From: Phoronis australis
Lineage: Eukaryota > Phoronida > Phoronidae
Length of the DNA stretch: 64,000 nucleotides
Direction: 5' to 3'
NCBI GenBank assembly: GCA_002633005.1
Contig: NMRA01000541.1
Location: 1-64,000, forward strand
The translations under genes were made by a program, and so were the position numbers. Within the stretch, counting starts at the first letter, position 1. The number at the start of each line of letters is the position of its first letter. The notes below the pieces were generated by a model that searched no databases, was not told the DNA's origin, and saw only the letters and a list, made by a program, of their open reading frames with translations. Below are positions 36,051 to 48,951 of this stretch, in pieces.

Positions 36051-36173
36051 AGTCCTTGTCGAGGATACGAATTTATTCCACGCACGGCACACGACGTGAT
36101 CGGTGGGGAAGTTGTGCAAATGCATCCCACTTTCGCTGACATTGCTGCAACCGCACACCACGCAAAGAGGCAT
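36030..36173 (-). pseudogene. THAP zinc-finger domain fragment
   Basis: From ATG at 36173 the frame reads MPLCVVCGCSN, then HLHNFPTDHVVCRAWNKFV, then STRTGDKLSP and a stop. This is the N-terminal part of a THAP domain: MPxxC at the start, GCxN, HxFP and the invariant Trp with usual spacing. The closing C-x2-H half is missing in frame; a one-base shift would give IGKVCF, resembling the usual K-x-C, but no HF follows. THAP domains occur in host DNA-binding proteins and in P-element transposases. It adjoins a copy of the TIR family interior, so it may be the start of that family's lost protein. A host gene exon or pseudogene is also possible. Confidence 0.65.
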
Positions 36174-36464
36174 TTTAGTCCAGGGATCGACAAGTACAGA
36201 ACGTCCAAGAAACATAGCCCTCAGCTGTTACGCAGTGTGGCTTCCCAGTAAATTTCGTGGCCATACGAAGATGTCATATGAACCACTTTACGCTGATTGG
36301 TTGAGATTTTTTTCTGGGGCTCTGGAAGGGGTTACGAATTATGAGCGGTGTAATTTGCGTCGCAATGAATTACTTTCCGTGGTGTGTAAGAAGCAAAAAC
36401 AATATTTTTATGAACAATACATACATTTTTGGTGTCAAAAAGGTGTTTCAGCCGCTGGACGCTG

Positions 36465-38015
36465 TCTTTAAGTTTTTCACTAAAAGAAAAGTTTTTGGAA
36501 AGCAACCTAAGTTCTAGAGAAGAATTTCAAGTTCTTAAGAAAAGGTTTTAAAAGAAACTTACGTTTTTAAAAATTTAATGTCAAACAATTTTCAAAGTTT
36601 TCCATCGACATGTTAAGTTTTTCAGAGAAATAAAGTTTTCTGAAAACTTGAGTTTCTTCAACCGTAAAACTTAGGTTTTCCAAATAAACTTAATTTTCAA
36701 GTGATGACTTACATGTAAGTTTTCATGAGAACTTAGGTTTATCACAAAACTTAAGTTTTTCGAATTATAAAAACTCAAATTTTCCTGACTTCTTAACATT
36801 GTCGCAAAACTTATGTTTTTCCGGTTATAGAAACTTAAGTTTTCCGGACTTCTTAAATTTTTCAGAAATTTTTCAGGTATACAAAACTTAAGTTTTCTAA
36901 AAACTATAAAGTTTCTATGTGACCAAAATTTACGTCTTCAAGTTTGAAAAATTTGAATATTGTGAGATACATGTATTTGATTATTATTGTTCGTAAATTA
37001 TCCAAATTTTCCAACCACTAATTCTTGTTTGCTTATGCAAAACCTATTGTTTTAGAAAATTGTATTCTGGTAAAATGGGCCTATCTGCTGTCCATAAGAC
37101 AAAAACAAATTAATCAGTTCACAGAATTAACTGTGATTACGTAATGATTATCGCAGGTCTTCGTGAATTCAAATGTTGGCGAACATCCGGTGACCAGCAG
37201 CGGTATAAATGCATAGCAATATTAATCGCATGAGACAATTACCTGGTTAGTAAATTGTCAAAAGAATTTACGCAATTCTTAGCAATACGTTATTTTCGTG
37301 AAAGTTTCCTTTGTGTCGAGTTTATTCCTATGGCAGTTTCCGCCGGAGGTCAGCTGTATGAATTTCATAACCGACGGTCAACTTCGAAGAAAAGGATGGT
37401 TGCCCACGACAATTAACTTTTCATATCAACTTGCAGAGCCGACTTGAAGGCATTTCAGGAGTTGGAGAAGTCAGATTAGTGTTAATTGGCCACAGTCAGC
37501 ACTGTCATTGATATCCAACGTGTAAGTTCAGTTGCTTTTATTAGCACCTCACGCTGTCACATACCGAAATTTACTGTAATATGTGTGAGGATTGTCTATT
37601 CTTATTATTCTAACCTTTAATTTACTGCCCGTGGTCCATCAGTAAGTCATATCCTTCGCATAACGCTAGTACTCTAGTATACATGTATTCCTGTGGTCTT
37701 TGAGGTCTTGGTTGAGCATCAATGCAAGGGGGGGGGGCTCTCTCAAAATGTAATCATTTCGCAAGTAGGGTGTACTGGCATTGCTTGTGTTAGACCGTGA
37801 CCACCGTCCCACTAGCTCCGTTGTTGAGACTGTGAAGTTCTAGGCGCTTCTTACGCCGGAAGTTTTTCGGCAAATTATGCCTCGCACTGACCAAAACATC
37901 AATGTTTCTTTGTCATAAATACCTTTTGTGCATAGAGGGACACCTTAGGAGGTCGTCGATGTATTTAATTTCTTCCAACTCAAACAAATACCCCCGTTAT
38001 CTAGAGACTGTGGTC
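36465..38015 (+). mobile_element. AACTTAAG foldback family, copy 1 (one arm plus interior)
   Basis: 36465-36920 is a run of degenerate AAACTTAAGTTT units. The following 1.1 kb is the inverted homologue of 44760-43555. Matching blocks include CACAATATTCAAATTT (inverted), GCGAACATCCGGTGAC, GTTTCCTTTGTGT, ATAACCGAC, GTCAACTTCGAAGAAAA, CGCCGGAAG, TTATGCCTCGCAC, ATAAATACCTTTTG and ACACCTTAGGAGG. The terminal CCCTTAC is missing on the left. Past 38015 the other copy falls in the assembly gap, so this copy's right end is unknown. Confidence 0.75.
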
Positions 38016-38592
38016 ACTGTCTATGGCCGTGCGTGCTTACATGTATGTCTCTGAGTTCGTAATTAATCTTGGTAGCTCCTGATTTTGAAATCAACAGTTT
38101 GCAAGTTACGATTGCCGAATCTCAAAATCAGGAATCACCATTGGCAATGGAACTATTGAATTGATCTGTATAACCTTTTCGTCGTTTGGTTTTCACTGCA
38201 TATTTTGACCGATTGCTCAGATTTGTCGGTAAAATCTAAATTATTGAATACGGAAGGACATCCCTCTACATGTAAATGGTATACCCCCAGGAATAGGTCA
38301 CAGTATACCCAAGTTAACTCTCACAAGTCAACATGTAAAGTATTGTTACACACAGTATAAAATGCATAATTATGATATAATTGAACCAAATTATTCAACG
38401 AAAACAAGAGAAATCTGATTCATCTGATTAAGGGGCGGAGTACAAGGTTTTGATTTTTTTTCCGGGCTGCGGAATACTTGAATACTGCAAAAATTTGCAA
38501 TATTCTGCCTTACAAACTTCAGATTGAATAAAACTCAAGTTTGAGTGGTTTCATTAAACCAAATATTTCAGTGTCGTGACGAAAGTGGTAGT
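38016..38592. other. No gene recognised; possibly more of the foldback copy
   Basis: Comparison is blocked because the partner copy is in the N gap. Nothing coding is visible. Confidence 0.3.
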
Positions 38593-40690
38593 TTTTTTTG
38601 GATGTAACTTTTTTTTCTTTTAATTGGTATACAGAACAGAAATACAGATATATAAGGCAAAAATCAAGCCCTTCTCACTCTTAGCATACACGCCACACGC
38701 ACCCGCCCCCCAACCTACTTTTAGTAGGATGTTGTCAGGCAAAGGTTATGGTTAACCAGTTTCTCCAGGTTGCATGGTATTCATCTAAATTACCATTATT
38801 CAATAAACTCCTTCTTTGAATGAAAAATTCTCTTTCTAATATCTTAAGGAACTGACAGAAATTTGGGATTATTTTTTTACACCTGGATAGGTAAATAAAA
38901 TGTTTTAATTGAAAAAGTATCCAATTTAAAACTTTATTTTCATTACTTATGGGCATCCCAAAAAACATTGTTTTTTTGTCAATAACCATATTTATACCTT
39001 TTACCAAAAACACCCAAATGCGTAATTCTCCCATCAATGTTTTTATATTGTTGCATTCGAAAAAGATGTGATCCACTGTTTCACTTTGCGAATGACAGAA
39101 AGTACATACATCAGAGTCCACCCTGTTAATTGTTTCTAAGAAAAGAGTTGGTTACAAGTAATCTATGTAATAGTTTAAACTGCAGTGTACATAACTTGAA
39201 ATCATAAGTAGTTTTAAAAGACAGTGAATATCATTTTTTCCAGTCATAACTTCGAAAGTTATAAACTTCTTTTTGAATTTTTTTTGGGCAATAGGCAAAA
39301 TGTTGTTGTGGCAGACACTTTCGTATATCATTTTACATATTGATGTGCAGTTTAAAAAATACGGATATTAATTAAAAGGTATTATTGGTCCATATATCTT
39401 AATTAACTGCATTTGTAATGGTGTTCTCCTCAGAAACGACCTAATAGACTCAATCAGAGAACAATATTCCAAAAGTTTGTAGATAAATTCGAGATCTTTT
39501 TGAATTCAGTAAATGAGTAAAAACTGTTATTTTCATCAAGTATCTCATTAATAAAAAGAACACAACCACTAACATACTTTCTAAAGAAAATAGATTTTCT
39601 GTCTATTAGCATTTCATCGTTACCCCATAAACTTGTTGAGAGTAAATCGTTTGCATCTTTATGGGGCTGTTCACTAATGAAAAAAGACCAGTTACTTAGA
39701 ACTTCGTTCCAAAAAGAATTGATTACTTCAGTATGGTATTTAATAAAAACATTTCCAAAATTTATAATATTTGACTTAGCAATCCCTGTTTCAAGCTCAA
39801 ACAATTTCACCCATTTTGATTCAGAATTAAGTAATCTCTTTACCCATGAAATTTTTATAGCCTTGTTAAAAAGAATGATATTTAACATTTTAACTCCCCC
39901 TTCCTCATAAGTTTTGATTAACACATCTCTCTTCACTCTCTCAACTTTGTTATTCCAAATAAACTTAAAAATGCTTGCATTCAATTCATTCATAATAATG
40001 TCTGATGGAGTAGGCAGGGTTGTCATAATGTGAATAATTTTTGGCACCATCAAGGTCTTCACCACCGTAACTTTCCCAAAAAAGGAAATTTTTCTTCTAG
40101 ACCAAATTTTGATAAGATGATTGATTTCATCAATTCTCTCATTGTAGTTCATGTCAATCATTTTTTCTAGGTTAACACTAAACTTGATACCTAGCATCTT
40201 AGATTCCGTCATGCCCCATTCCTACTTCCATCTTGCGTGATGGGAAACATCCTTGCAAAATTTTTTACTGCCCAACCAAATAACATTAGTTTTGGAAAAA
40301 TTTACTCTCAAACCAGACATATCTGCATATCTACTCAAAACTTCCATAATAGCTTCCAAACTACGCCTTGAACCATCTAAGAAAAACGTCGTGTCATCAG
40401 CATACTGAGTCAGTATAAATTCCTCATTTCCTATTTAAATGCCTTTAATTTCCCTATCTTGTTTCGTCATCATAGCTAATATTTCAGCACATAAAATAAA
40501 AACATACGGAGAAAGAGGATCACCTTGTCTACAGCCCCTGTGCAGAGTAAAACTTCTGGACAGGAAACCGTTTTGAACAATGTATGACACGGGACAATTA
40601 TAAAAGGTTTTAATCCAACGCTTAATTGAGGCCTTGAAATTATAAATATCCATTTTGGATGCAACTTGACCTACATGTATGTGTGCTTTG
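38593..40690 (-). mobile_element. L1/Tx1-type LINE, 5'-truncated ORF2
   Basis: In minus orientation the copy starts inside the reverse transcriptase near 40690. It reads SIKRWIKTFYNCPVSYI, then RGCRQGDPLSPYVF (near 40510), then QYADDTTFFLDG with an intact YADD (40404-40393), GLRVNFSKTNVIWLG, and IWSRRKISFFGKVTVVKTL. Later parts are FIWNNKVERVKRDVL and GGVKMLNI. A separate frame gives CTFCHSQSETVDHIFFEC (near 39100), the C-terminal Cys/His finger of this clade. Damage is modest: stops at about 40437 and 40226, then frame changes between 39454 and 39121. An A-rich tail (minus) sits at 38622-38593. The order and the CxxC...HxxxxC finger place it in the L1/Tx1 group. Confidence 0.9.
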
Positions 40691-40710
40691 AGTTGAATAT
40701 GGACTGAGTA

Positions 40711-40780
40711 GTTTGACCTCCGCATGTCAGGTAGAGCATGTTTCCTTTCCCCAGAGCTATTTGGTTCGAACCTCAACCTG
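40711..40780 (+). ncRNA. tRNA-derived SINE head (pol III A and B boxes)
   Basis: AGGTAGAGCATG (40729-40740) resembles the tRNA A box and D arm. TTGGTTCGAACCTCAACC (40761-40778) carries a perfect GGTTCGAACC B box. Spacing is right for a tRNA of about 70 nt, but the acceptor stem does not pair well, so it is not a functional tRNA. It adjoins the 5' truncation of the LINE and could be an unrelated SINE insertion. The SINE 3' end is not defined. Confidence 0.45.
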
Positions 40781-41521
40781 TCTTTGCAAATGTCAACAAG
40801 GAAAGTGATTGGTAGGAGCACTTGGAACTAGATATCCAAACACACGCATCGAAAGAATCACCACAATGGTGGTGTTGGGTGTCTGCACCCAAATGGAGGT
40901 AGAGCTTCATATGCTCCATTGTTTAGCGAAAAATAATGCTGCTGTCAGGGTTTGAATTTGAAACAGGATGAAAAAAATATCTTTGGTTTAGCCATTGCCT
41001 TTTTAAGTTTTAACAAGCTCAAAGACTCCTGTAGCCATTTATTCAAGACAGTGTAAATCGTCTTGGTTTTGCTACACGTTCCAAAATGTGGAAGCATCCG
41101 CGTGAGATTTAACTTTCACTTCTGACCCCGGTTATGCTGGTTAAATGTCCATGTAACATTAGTAAGGGGACATTTCAGGGCTGTGCTCGAGAGTGCTTGT
41201 TAGAAATACGGCAAGCGCCGCTCATTTTGTGGAGTTGTGAATTGCCTTTATAAAAATAATGGGAATTGTAGTTGATCTCAGCTGCCAAACTAAAGTTTAA
41301 TCATCTGGTAATTATATTCCATAGGTTTAGATTGTCATAGATTTTTGAAAAAAGTTAAAAAATACCCAATATGTTAGCTGGCAAGCCTGAAGTCCCAACT
41401 TTTGTAAGCACATTAATTTTTGTTATATGAATGGTTTCCTCTAGATTGCTCTTGCATGGTAGGTAACCAAGTTGTGAAGATTCAAGTTATTTTGGATATT
41501 TTAGTAGTAAATCCGGGCGTG
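40781..41521. other. No gene recognised
   Basis: Intronic relative to the IRE1-like gene. Only short frames. Confidence 0.35.
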
Positions 41522-41613
41522 CGTTCAACAACACAAGGATCTACGCTAAGACCTAGCAAAAAATCTACCTTAAGTCTCACGTAATCTCGCGAAGTCTGTT
41601 TTTTTACTGAACA
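41522..41613. mobile_element. Second, shortened copy of the 141-bp MITE family
   Basis: The reverse complement begins TTCAGTAAAAAAACAGACTTCGCG and shares CGCGAGATTACGTGAGA, GCTAGGTC(T/C)TAGCGTA and GAACGCACGCC with 10307-10447. An internal part of about 40 bp is missing. Confidence 0.6.
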
Positions 41614-41707
41614 GGATGCAGGTTTAAAAATCCATTCACAACATTTGAAAAGTGTCAAACTGCAGTGCATGATTGGATTAAACATGAACACTTGAACTTG
41701 AATCCTG

Positions 41708-44700
41708 CCCTTACAAAAATGAACTTAAGTTTTCATCGAAAAACTTAAGTTTTTGGTCTGAAAAACTTAAGTTTGCATTCCCGAAAACTTAAGTTTTTGT
41801 CGAAAACTTAAGTATTTTGGAACAAGATTTTTGGAACGAACTTAAGTTTTCATAACTTAAGTTTTCAAAAACTTAAGATCTGAAAACTTAAGTTTTTCAA
41901 AAACTTAAGTTCGGAAAACTTAAGTTTTTCAAAAACTTAAGTTCTGAAAACTTAAGTTTTTCAAAAACTTAAGTTTTTTGAAAACTTAAGTTTTAAAAAC
42001 TTAAGTTCGTTCCAAAAAACTTGTTCCAAAATTTAATTTTTTGGAAAACTTAAGTTTCAGAAACTTAATCTTTTGAAAAACTTAAGTTTTGGAACAAGTT
42101 TTTAGTAACAGACATAAGTCATCAAAACTTAAATTTTTGAAAACTAAGTTTTCCGAACATAAGTTTTTAAGGAACTAACTTTTGAAAACTGAAGTTTTCT
42201 AAAAGCAATAAGTTTCAATAGGATAGACATTCAAAAATTTCGACTTTCACTAAAACAAGAGTGGAGTACAGTAACAAATTTAATGATTCTCATAAAGTTC
42301 TAACATTACATTAACAGTGATTAATTGCAGAAAATAAAATGCACTGCCTAAAATACACCAGTTCCTTAAAATAAGTGAACATAAGTGAAATATCAAAATC
42401 TTAAAAACCAGAAACATTTCAAAAATTAGTTCATCAAGTGTCATGCATACCATGCAGTGAAAACTAAATGAGGCTAATAATATGTTCATTATTTGCGTCG
42501 TTCTTAATCTATGACAATTATGCGATAACTGAGGGAGCAAAATGGAATGTACAAACAGAGAAATCACTACCAAATCATGAAACACAACCAAAGAAAATGT
42601 GATTACATAGCCAGGAAAGTCACAACAAAATTTACGTTTCAACTAAAATTACAGCAATGACACCAAGAATAACAAGTCACTTAATATGCAAATTCCAAGA
42701 ATATCTGCAGAGACAAAAGCATAACATAAAACGTAAGAGGTAACTAAAAGTTTATCGACAATGGCGACAGGTCTGATTTTGGGAAGTACAATCCTTATGC
42801 TAGAAATAGTGCCTAGAATCACCTATAATTGTTTGCAACCTTAAAAATATCAATTTAAATGTCAAAGTTTCGTTTTGTTGACAATCATAATAAAAGCAAA
42901 TCCAATACACTCCATGGTGCGAACAAGTTTCACTAAAAGTAACCCTAAGTACAACCTGGTTATACGAGATGGAAATTAGAAAACTTAGACCATTGACCAC
43001 AAAAATATTCATTTTCCTTTAATTTAAAGCTACTGAACTTCATACAAATANNNNNNNNNNNNNNNNNNNNNNNNNNNNNNNNNNNNNNNNNNNNNNNNNN
43101 NNNNNNNNNNNNNNNNNNNNNNNNNNNNNNNNNNNNNNNNNNNNNNNNNNNNNNNNNNNNNNNNNNNNNNNNNNNNNNNNNNNNNNNNNNNNNNNNNNNN
43201 NNNNNNNNNNNNNNNNNNNNNNNNNNNNNNNNNNNNNNNNNNNNNNNNNNNNNNNNNNNNNNNNNNNNNNNNNNNNNNNNNNNNNNNNNNNNNNNNNNNN
43301 NNNNNNNNNNNNNNNNNNNNNNNNNNNNNNNNNNNNNNNNNNNNNNNNNNNNNNNNNNNNNNNNNNNNNNNNNNNNNNNNNNNNNNNNNNNNNNNNNNNN
43401 NNNNNNNNNNNNNNNNNNNNNNNNNNNNNNNNNNNNNNNNNNNNNNNNNNNNNNNNNNNNNNNNNNNNNNNNNNNNNNNNNNNNNNNNNNNNNNNNNNNN
43501 NNNNNNNNNNNNNNNNNNNNNNNNNNNNNNNNNNNNNNATTAGATAGGAATTATGCAAGTTTCAATGTGCTTAACAACAAGAAAAAGTTTCATAACGGGA
43601 GTATTTGTTCGAGTTGGAAGGAATTAAACACATTGACAACCTCCTAAGGTGTTCCTCTATGCGCAAAAGGTATTTATAACAACGTGACTTTGATGGTTTA
43701 GTCGGTGCGAGGCATAATTCGCCGAAAAGCTTCCGGCGTACAGAGCGCCTATAGCCTCTACATCGCCTCTGCTTCGGGCCAACAGAGGCGATGGTCATTG
43801 CCTAGTTTAATGCATGAGGGCGTATACACTAATGAATACACATAAGTGTCTAGAGTTCGTCCTAGCTCATTTCGGCGCCTGTGAACATGTGACAATGGTT
43901 CAGATACCATAGTTACTCTTCTAATTTGGGAGACGATTACACTTTGCCTTGGTAGTTCCCCCCCTTGCATTGATCACACTGCCACAATCTCAGAAGACAG
44001 AAATATAATAGAGTAATAGCCTTATGTGAACGTTATGGCTTCCCCTGAAGTATTACGCGTTAGAAGTTTAGATAATTCACACACAGAATGAGTCCATGTC
44101 GGTGTTTGACAGCGTGACTCGTGAGTGGCTGACAATAACAACTGGACTTCTGAAGTCTGAACTTAACACGTTCGTTGGAAATCACAGCACCGATTGTGGC
44201 CAATCGATTTTAGAACGCTTTCTGGCACTAACCTGACTTCCAAAACTTCTGAAATGTCTTCTTGCTGGCTCTGCTCGTAGTAATATAAACTTCATTGTCG
44301 CAGGCTAGCCAACACACGACTTTTTCTTCGAAGTTGACTGTCGGTTATAAAATCCAAACTGTTGACTTCCGGTGGAAACTGCCTTACGAATACAACTCAA
44401 CACAAAGGAAACGTGCACAAGAACTACGTTTTTTTAAGAATTGCATGAAATCAATTGATTACATTGTACTGACCAGGTCAGTGTCTCAGGGGATTAACAT
44501 TTGGTGCATTCTTACTGCTGTTTGTCACCGGATGTTCGCCTACATTTAAATTCACAAAGACGTGCCGTAATGATTACATAACTGCACTAATTCTATACTG
44601 ACCAGGTTAAATGTTCGTCGTTTTGTGGTACTTGCATCTATATAAATGCTAAGGAAACATTCGGGCAACATTTTTTTTGAGATGATGGGTTTTGCATGAG

Positions 44701-45024
44701 CAAACAATAATTTTTTGTTGGAATATAATGGGAAAAAATTTCGAACCAAAAAATAAATAGATCTCACAATATTCAAATTTTAAAAACTTGAAAACGTAAA
44801 TTTTCATCACATGGAAACCTTAAAGTTTTTAGAAAATTCAAGTTTTCCACAAATGAAAAAATCCAGTTTTCTGAAAAACTTAAGAAGTCAGGAAAACTTA
44901 AGTTTTTAAATAAAATTACAAAAACTTAAGTTTTGTGATAAACTTAAGTTATCAGAAAAACTTAAGTTTTTTTCGCCAAAAACTTCAGTTTTCAGCGAAA
45001 AACTTAAGTTCATTTTTGTAAGGG
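41708..45024 (-). mobile_element. AACTTAAG foldback element, copy 2, with both termini (contains the N gap)
   Basis: It starts CCCTTACAAAAATGAACTTAAG (41708) and ends in the reverse complement (CTTAAGTTCATTTTTGTAAGGG, to 45024). Behind each end lies a long array of the palindrome AACTTAAGTT in spaced, imperfect copies: about 500 bp on the left (41708-42210) and 260 bp on the right (44765-45024). The interior 43555-44760 is the inverted homologue of 36920-38015. 42211-43050 is single-copy in this window, with only short frames. No transposase is seen, but 488 bp are N. Flanking bases do not form an obvious target duplication. Confidence 0.75.
43051..43538. other. Assembly gap (488 N)
   Basis: Run of N inside the foldback element. 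The true length may differ from the number of N. Confidence 0.99.
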
Positions 45025-47839
45025 TGAAGAGTGACTGGGTAATTTTTGAGTTTGAATATTATTTTCTTGGTCTTGCATATACGTCAGTAAGTATATGCGA
45101 GTTTCAGAAATCAGTGTTACATACATACACTGTATAAACAGCACAGTAAATATCTACCAAGTTAACGCGTAGCTTTTACTCGTCTCCTATTAAATGTTGG
45201 TGTGTTTATTGCAGAGTGAGACTATAACAATCGTTCGATAATGACAGCTACCCAGACAACAGAACATTAGATTTTATAAACTGTAGCTTATTATTCAGTT
45301 AATCTGATCACAGAAACACGCGTTTGTAGTCACAAATCATGGATTAGTTTGATTATGAAGCTAAGAGAGCAGATGCATCTGAAGTAGATTAAAGACAGGT
45401 TAATGTAAGCCAACTACCTTTTAGATATGGAAAATACATGTACTTTTGTGCGTAGATCTCGGATAAGGCGCTATTGATTCACTCACCACTCACGTCAAAC
45501 CAAGTTTCGAAGTATTTGCACCCATGTAAAAAGTCAAACGTCAGCTACGTTTCGCACTAAATCTGGCCACGGCAGACCTACCAAACTCGTGTTTCACGTA
45601 AGATAACTTGATTGTCCATTAACACTATCCCCGAAAATAAATCATCGCGGCACTGGTCGGTGCCATTTCATAAGATCGTGACTCAGAGATGTCGTCAATT
45701 AACGGTGTGAGTGGATGTACCTCTCGTTTTTATTGCAAAAAAACATACGTGAAGAAAACAGCCCTTGACTTTTACTTGCCAAACGACGGTCACAAATTGT
45801 CTTGCATCAATGTCGACAAGAAGTACCCAAACCCTCGTTTTTCGTTTTAGGGACAGAACGCGCGACATAAGTATTAGTCATCTGTTACTCACATGTTGCA
45901 GCCAATATATCGGGTACTCCAAAGGTGGGAACTTAGCTGTGCGCACATCAAAAAAGAACGGGGGGCAGTTCTAAATAGAATATTGCACCGGCTAAACTCG
46001 ATTAAGCTCTTGGGTGTTGCATATACTCTAATGCATGTGACCAATACATAGCGCTGATTCAACTTTAACCTTCAGACATATTCTTTGAACTGAACATTGC
46101 GAAAGGGTGTATTTGCAAACCCCGCATTTGAATATCAGGCAGTGCGTCTTTTGGTATAGTTTGGAGGCACGCAGTTGAAAAATAGTGCAGTCAGCATGCC
46201 GATGGGTAGTGCTATGACGGGGATAGGCAACACGTAGCCCCTCGGTTGGCCGGTGAGGGGCTACAGCACTTCCCATCGTTTTCTGTACGATTTTCGTTCC
46301 GTGTATTTTAAACGGGCGGTACGCCAATTCCGGCCATAAATTAGGAGATTTCAGCTCGTCGAAAATACATTCCATGATTAAAACTATCACATAAAAAGCC
46401 CTTACTTTCTGCAGTGTTTTTTCTACTTCAACACATGTCTTCGGTTAGGCTTTCTGATGAGAATTAAGGTGATTTTGGTGAAGAATTTCAACTCCACTTT
46501 TTGGTCACCATCTTTTTCACCACGCGCGCGATAGCCGCATTAGTATTTCAACTGAGTCACATAAGATAGGCAAAGGCTAGCGCGAGACTGAGAGAAGCGA
46601 GTGATGCTGGTGCCTGACACTTGCAAAATAGCAGGCGAAATTTGTAAGATTCGTTTATTTTGGACTTTTTATTCGTCAACATGCGCGATTTCACGTGACG
46701 TCCTGAAAATGGCATCTAGTAAAAGAAACTCGAGCAAACTGCGACAGATTCTCATCGATTTGTTCAAATTATCTTGACTGAATCGTCCCCAGACTTACAT
46801 GTATGTTATGTGTAAAGTATAACTCCATGTGCGTACATGCATAGTTCATTTGATTTTATTTCCTGTTCTTTGAAATTCGTTACTTTTTATGGGGATGTAT
46901 TATCGTCCCTGAATGCCTGAGACATCCTGGCGATGTGATTGCCTATGGCGGGGACGGCGTATTTCCGACTTCAAAGTATAAACTGCCTTGTGCAATTGGT
47001 CTTTCACATCGAACGATAGTTGAAACATGACAACCTATTCGCATGCCTCTGTCTGTCTTTTTATGCAATGATAATTTGTTCCCACCGTTTAGACTTTCCT
47101 GCAGGTCTCAGTAATTGGCGGGCAACTGGCTGAGTCGGCAACGGTCTATGTTCCGTACACCTAGTGTAAATTGCCTTTGTCTTCAAATGAAGAATAATAG
47201 TGATAAAAATGACTAATTTTACTTACAAACAACAACCATCACCTACGATACGGTCCGTAGCGTGTTCCGTGACAATTGACCGGTTTTCCCCTTCTTTTCT
47301 ACTTCACTCGGACTCCTCTGATTCCAACATATACGGTGCTAATCCATCCAAACGTTGTTTCTACATTTCCTTAACCTTCAATTTCATCCGTACATTTCAT
47401 TTAACTCTTCCGCTGGGACGTCCGTCCATGGCAAGGTATTATGCTTTTCGGACCCAAGTGCGAAACATCCGGGTTATTCTTTTTATCATGCTGCAGGCGA
47501 GCCTTTCGCCTCGTAAGATCTGTAACGTCGCCTTACGCCCTGACACAATCCCATAACTCTAACGGAGCGACTGTAAACGGATTATTCTCTGGTACGTGCC
47601 TTCCGCCAGGATGTTTCCTCAAATCCCAATGCTCAACTTTTATCAGTTTTGTTCCTTCTACGGTTTTTCTCATCCATTCACTGTTTTCCTGGGTGTCTGT
47701 AATGCTGTCCGAAATGTTCTGTTTCAATGCATTTCAAGTTATTCTTCCTCATCGTTCTGATTTTGCTTTGACTGTTGTCATTGTAATATTGTAAGTAAAA
47801 CTGTTTACTATTGTTTCATAATGAGTTTATAGAAATCTA
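45025..47839. other. Intron; no gene recognised
   Basis: Frames of about 118-120 codons at 46028-46390 (minus) and 47200-47556 (plus) show no domain, no codon pattern and no convincing exon borders. Confidence 0.4.
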
Positions 47840-48337
47840 ACTATGTAATTAGATGTGAATATTGTTTAAATATTGCACGATCAAAAAATGGATGCGTTGG
47901 TGTAATATATTGGCAGCTAATTTTGCTATGGATACAAAATTGAGGTGTTTTCAAATAACATTGATTCACAGACTTATTTGAACTAATATTGTTTTGCAGA
48001 AATTTATGTACTTATGTCATATGTGAGTACTTTTTGTAATAGTGAGTCTAAAGATCTTGTTCAGTTGTATTGGTCTTGTACAATGGTTAAAAATTTTTGG
48101 GTGGATGTAAACAACTGGACTGCTTTGAAAACTGGTGAGTCTCTTAAACTGAACTTACACGAAGTATTGCTTGGACGGCTTAATGCAGAACATGTTGTTA
48201 ATTTGGTCATATGTTTTGTTAAATATTATATTCATATTGTGACATTAAATCCTAATGTTTACTCAAAAAACTCTTGTTGTCAGGAGCTTGAAAAAGTAAT
48301 TTTCAATCAAATTATAAATGATTCATATATTTGAGTA
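47840..48337 (+). mobile_element. LINE fragment: C-terminal Cys/His finger of an L1/Tx1-type ORF2
   Basis: After a broken stretch reading ITLIHRLI-stop-TNIVLQKF, like the (W)KLIHRI-PTN lead-in of these elements, the frame gives STFCNSESKDLVQLYWSC followed by MVKNFWVDVNNW. That is the C-terminal FC...HLFW-C...FW pattern of L1/Tx1 proteins, with the His changed to Gln. Only this tail is present, as expected for a severely 5'-truncated copy. Confidence 0.7.
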
Positions 48338-48951
48338 ATATTCGTCTTTGACAATATTCTGAACCCGAGTGATTTTTGTATGCGCGTATGTATTTTCACT
48401 TTTTATATTGTGAAATATATTGTTCAAATGATATATAATTATGTAAAACAGTTTGTCAGCTCCTGTGCATAAGCCAAGTCCATATTCACTTGGACTTCTT
48501 CTCGAACTTGCTGTCAAAATTGTTTCGTCAATTATGTTATTCAGTCTTCATTTTTGGTGGCTATGGTTTTCTTTTATTGTCACGACATATTTTTTGGTTA
48601 ATTATTCTTTTAGTTTAGTATATCTTCACCTCTGGTAGATATTTGTTTGATGATCTTCTTTTAGCATAAGTACCTATGGAATTTACTCATTTTTTACGCA
48701 AAAATGTATCATATTCATTACACCATATCTTATATGTCAAGTGTCATATAGTGTTTGATTTTACTTTATTTCTGTTTCTGTTGACAAAGGAAGTTATTAC
48801 ATCCGAAAATTTCATTTGATCCATCCTTGTTGTTTTATTTACCTATTTATATAAAGTAAGCATAACACACGCTGCGATTGTCTGAAAAGTGCTTATCGTT
48901 GCTTAACAGTCTCAAACAGTCGTTTCATAAGAGTAAGGCAGAGCTATAGCA

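Noticed and set aside
40711-40780. Functional tRNA gene
   Set aside because: The boxes are present, but the acceptor and anticodon stems do not pair properly.
43040-43558. 172-codon frame on the minus strand across the N gap
   Set aside because: It is made almost entirely of N and is an artefact.
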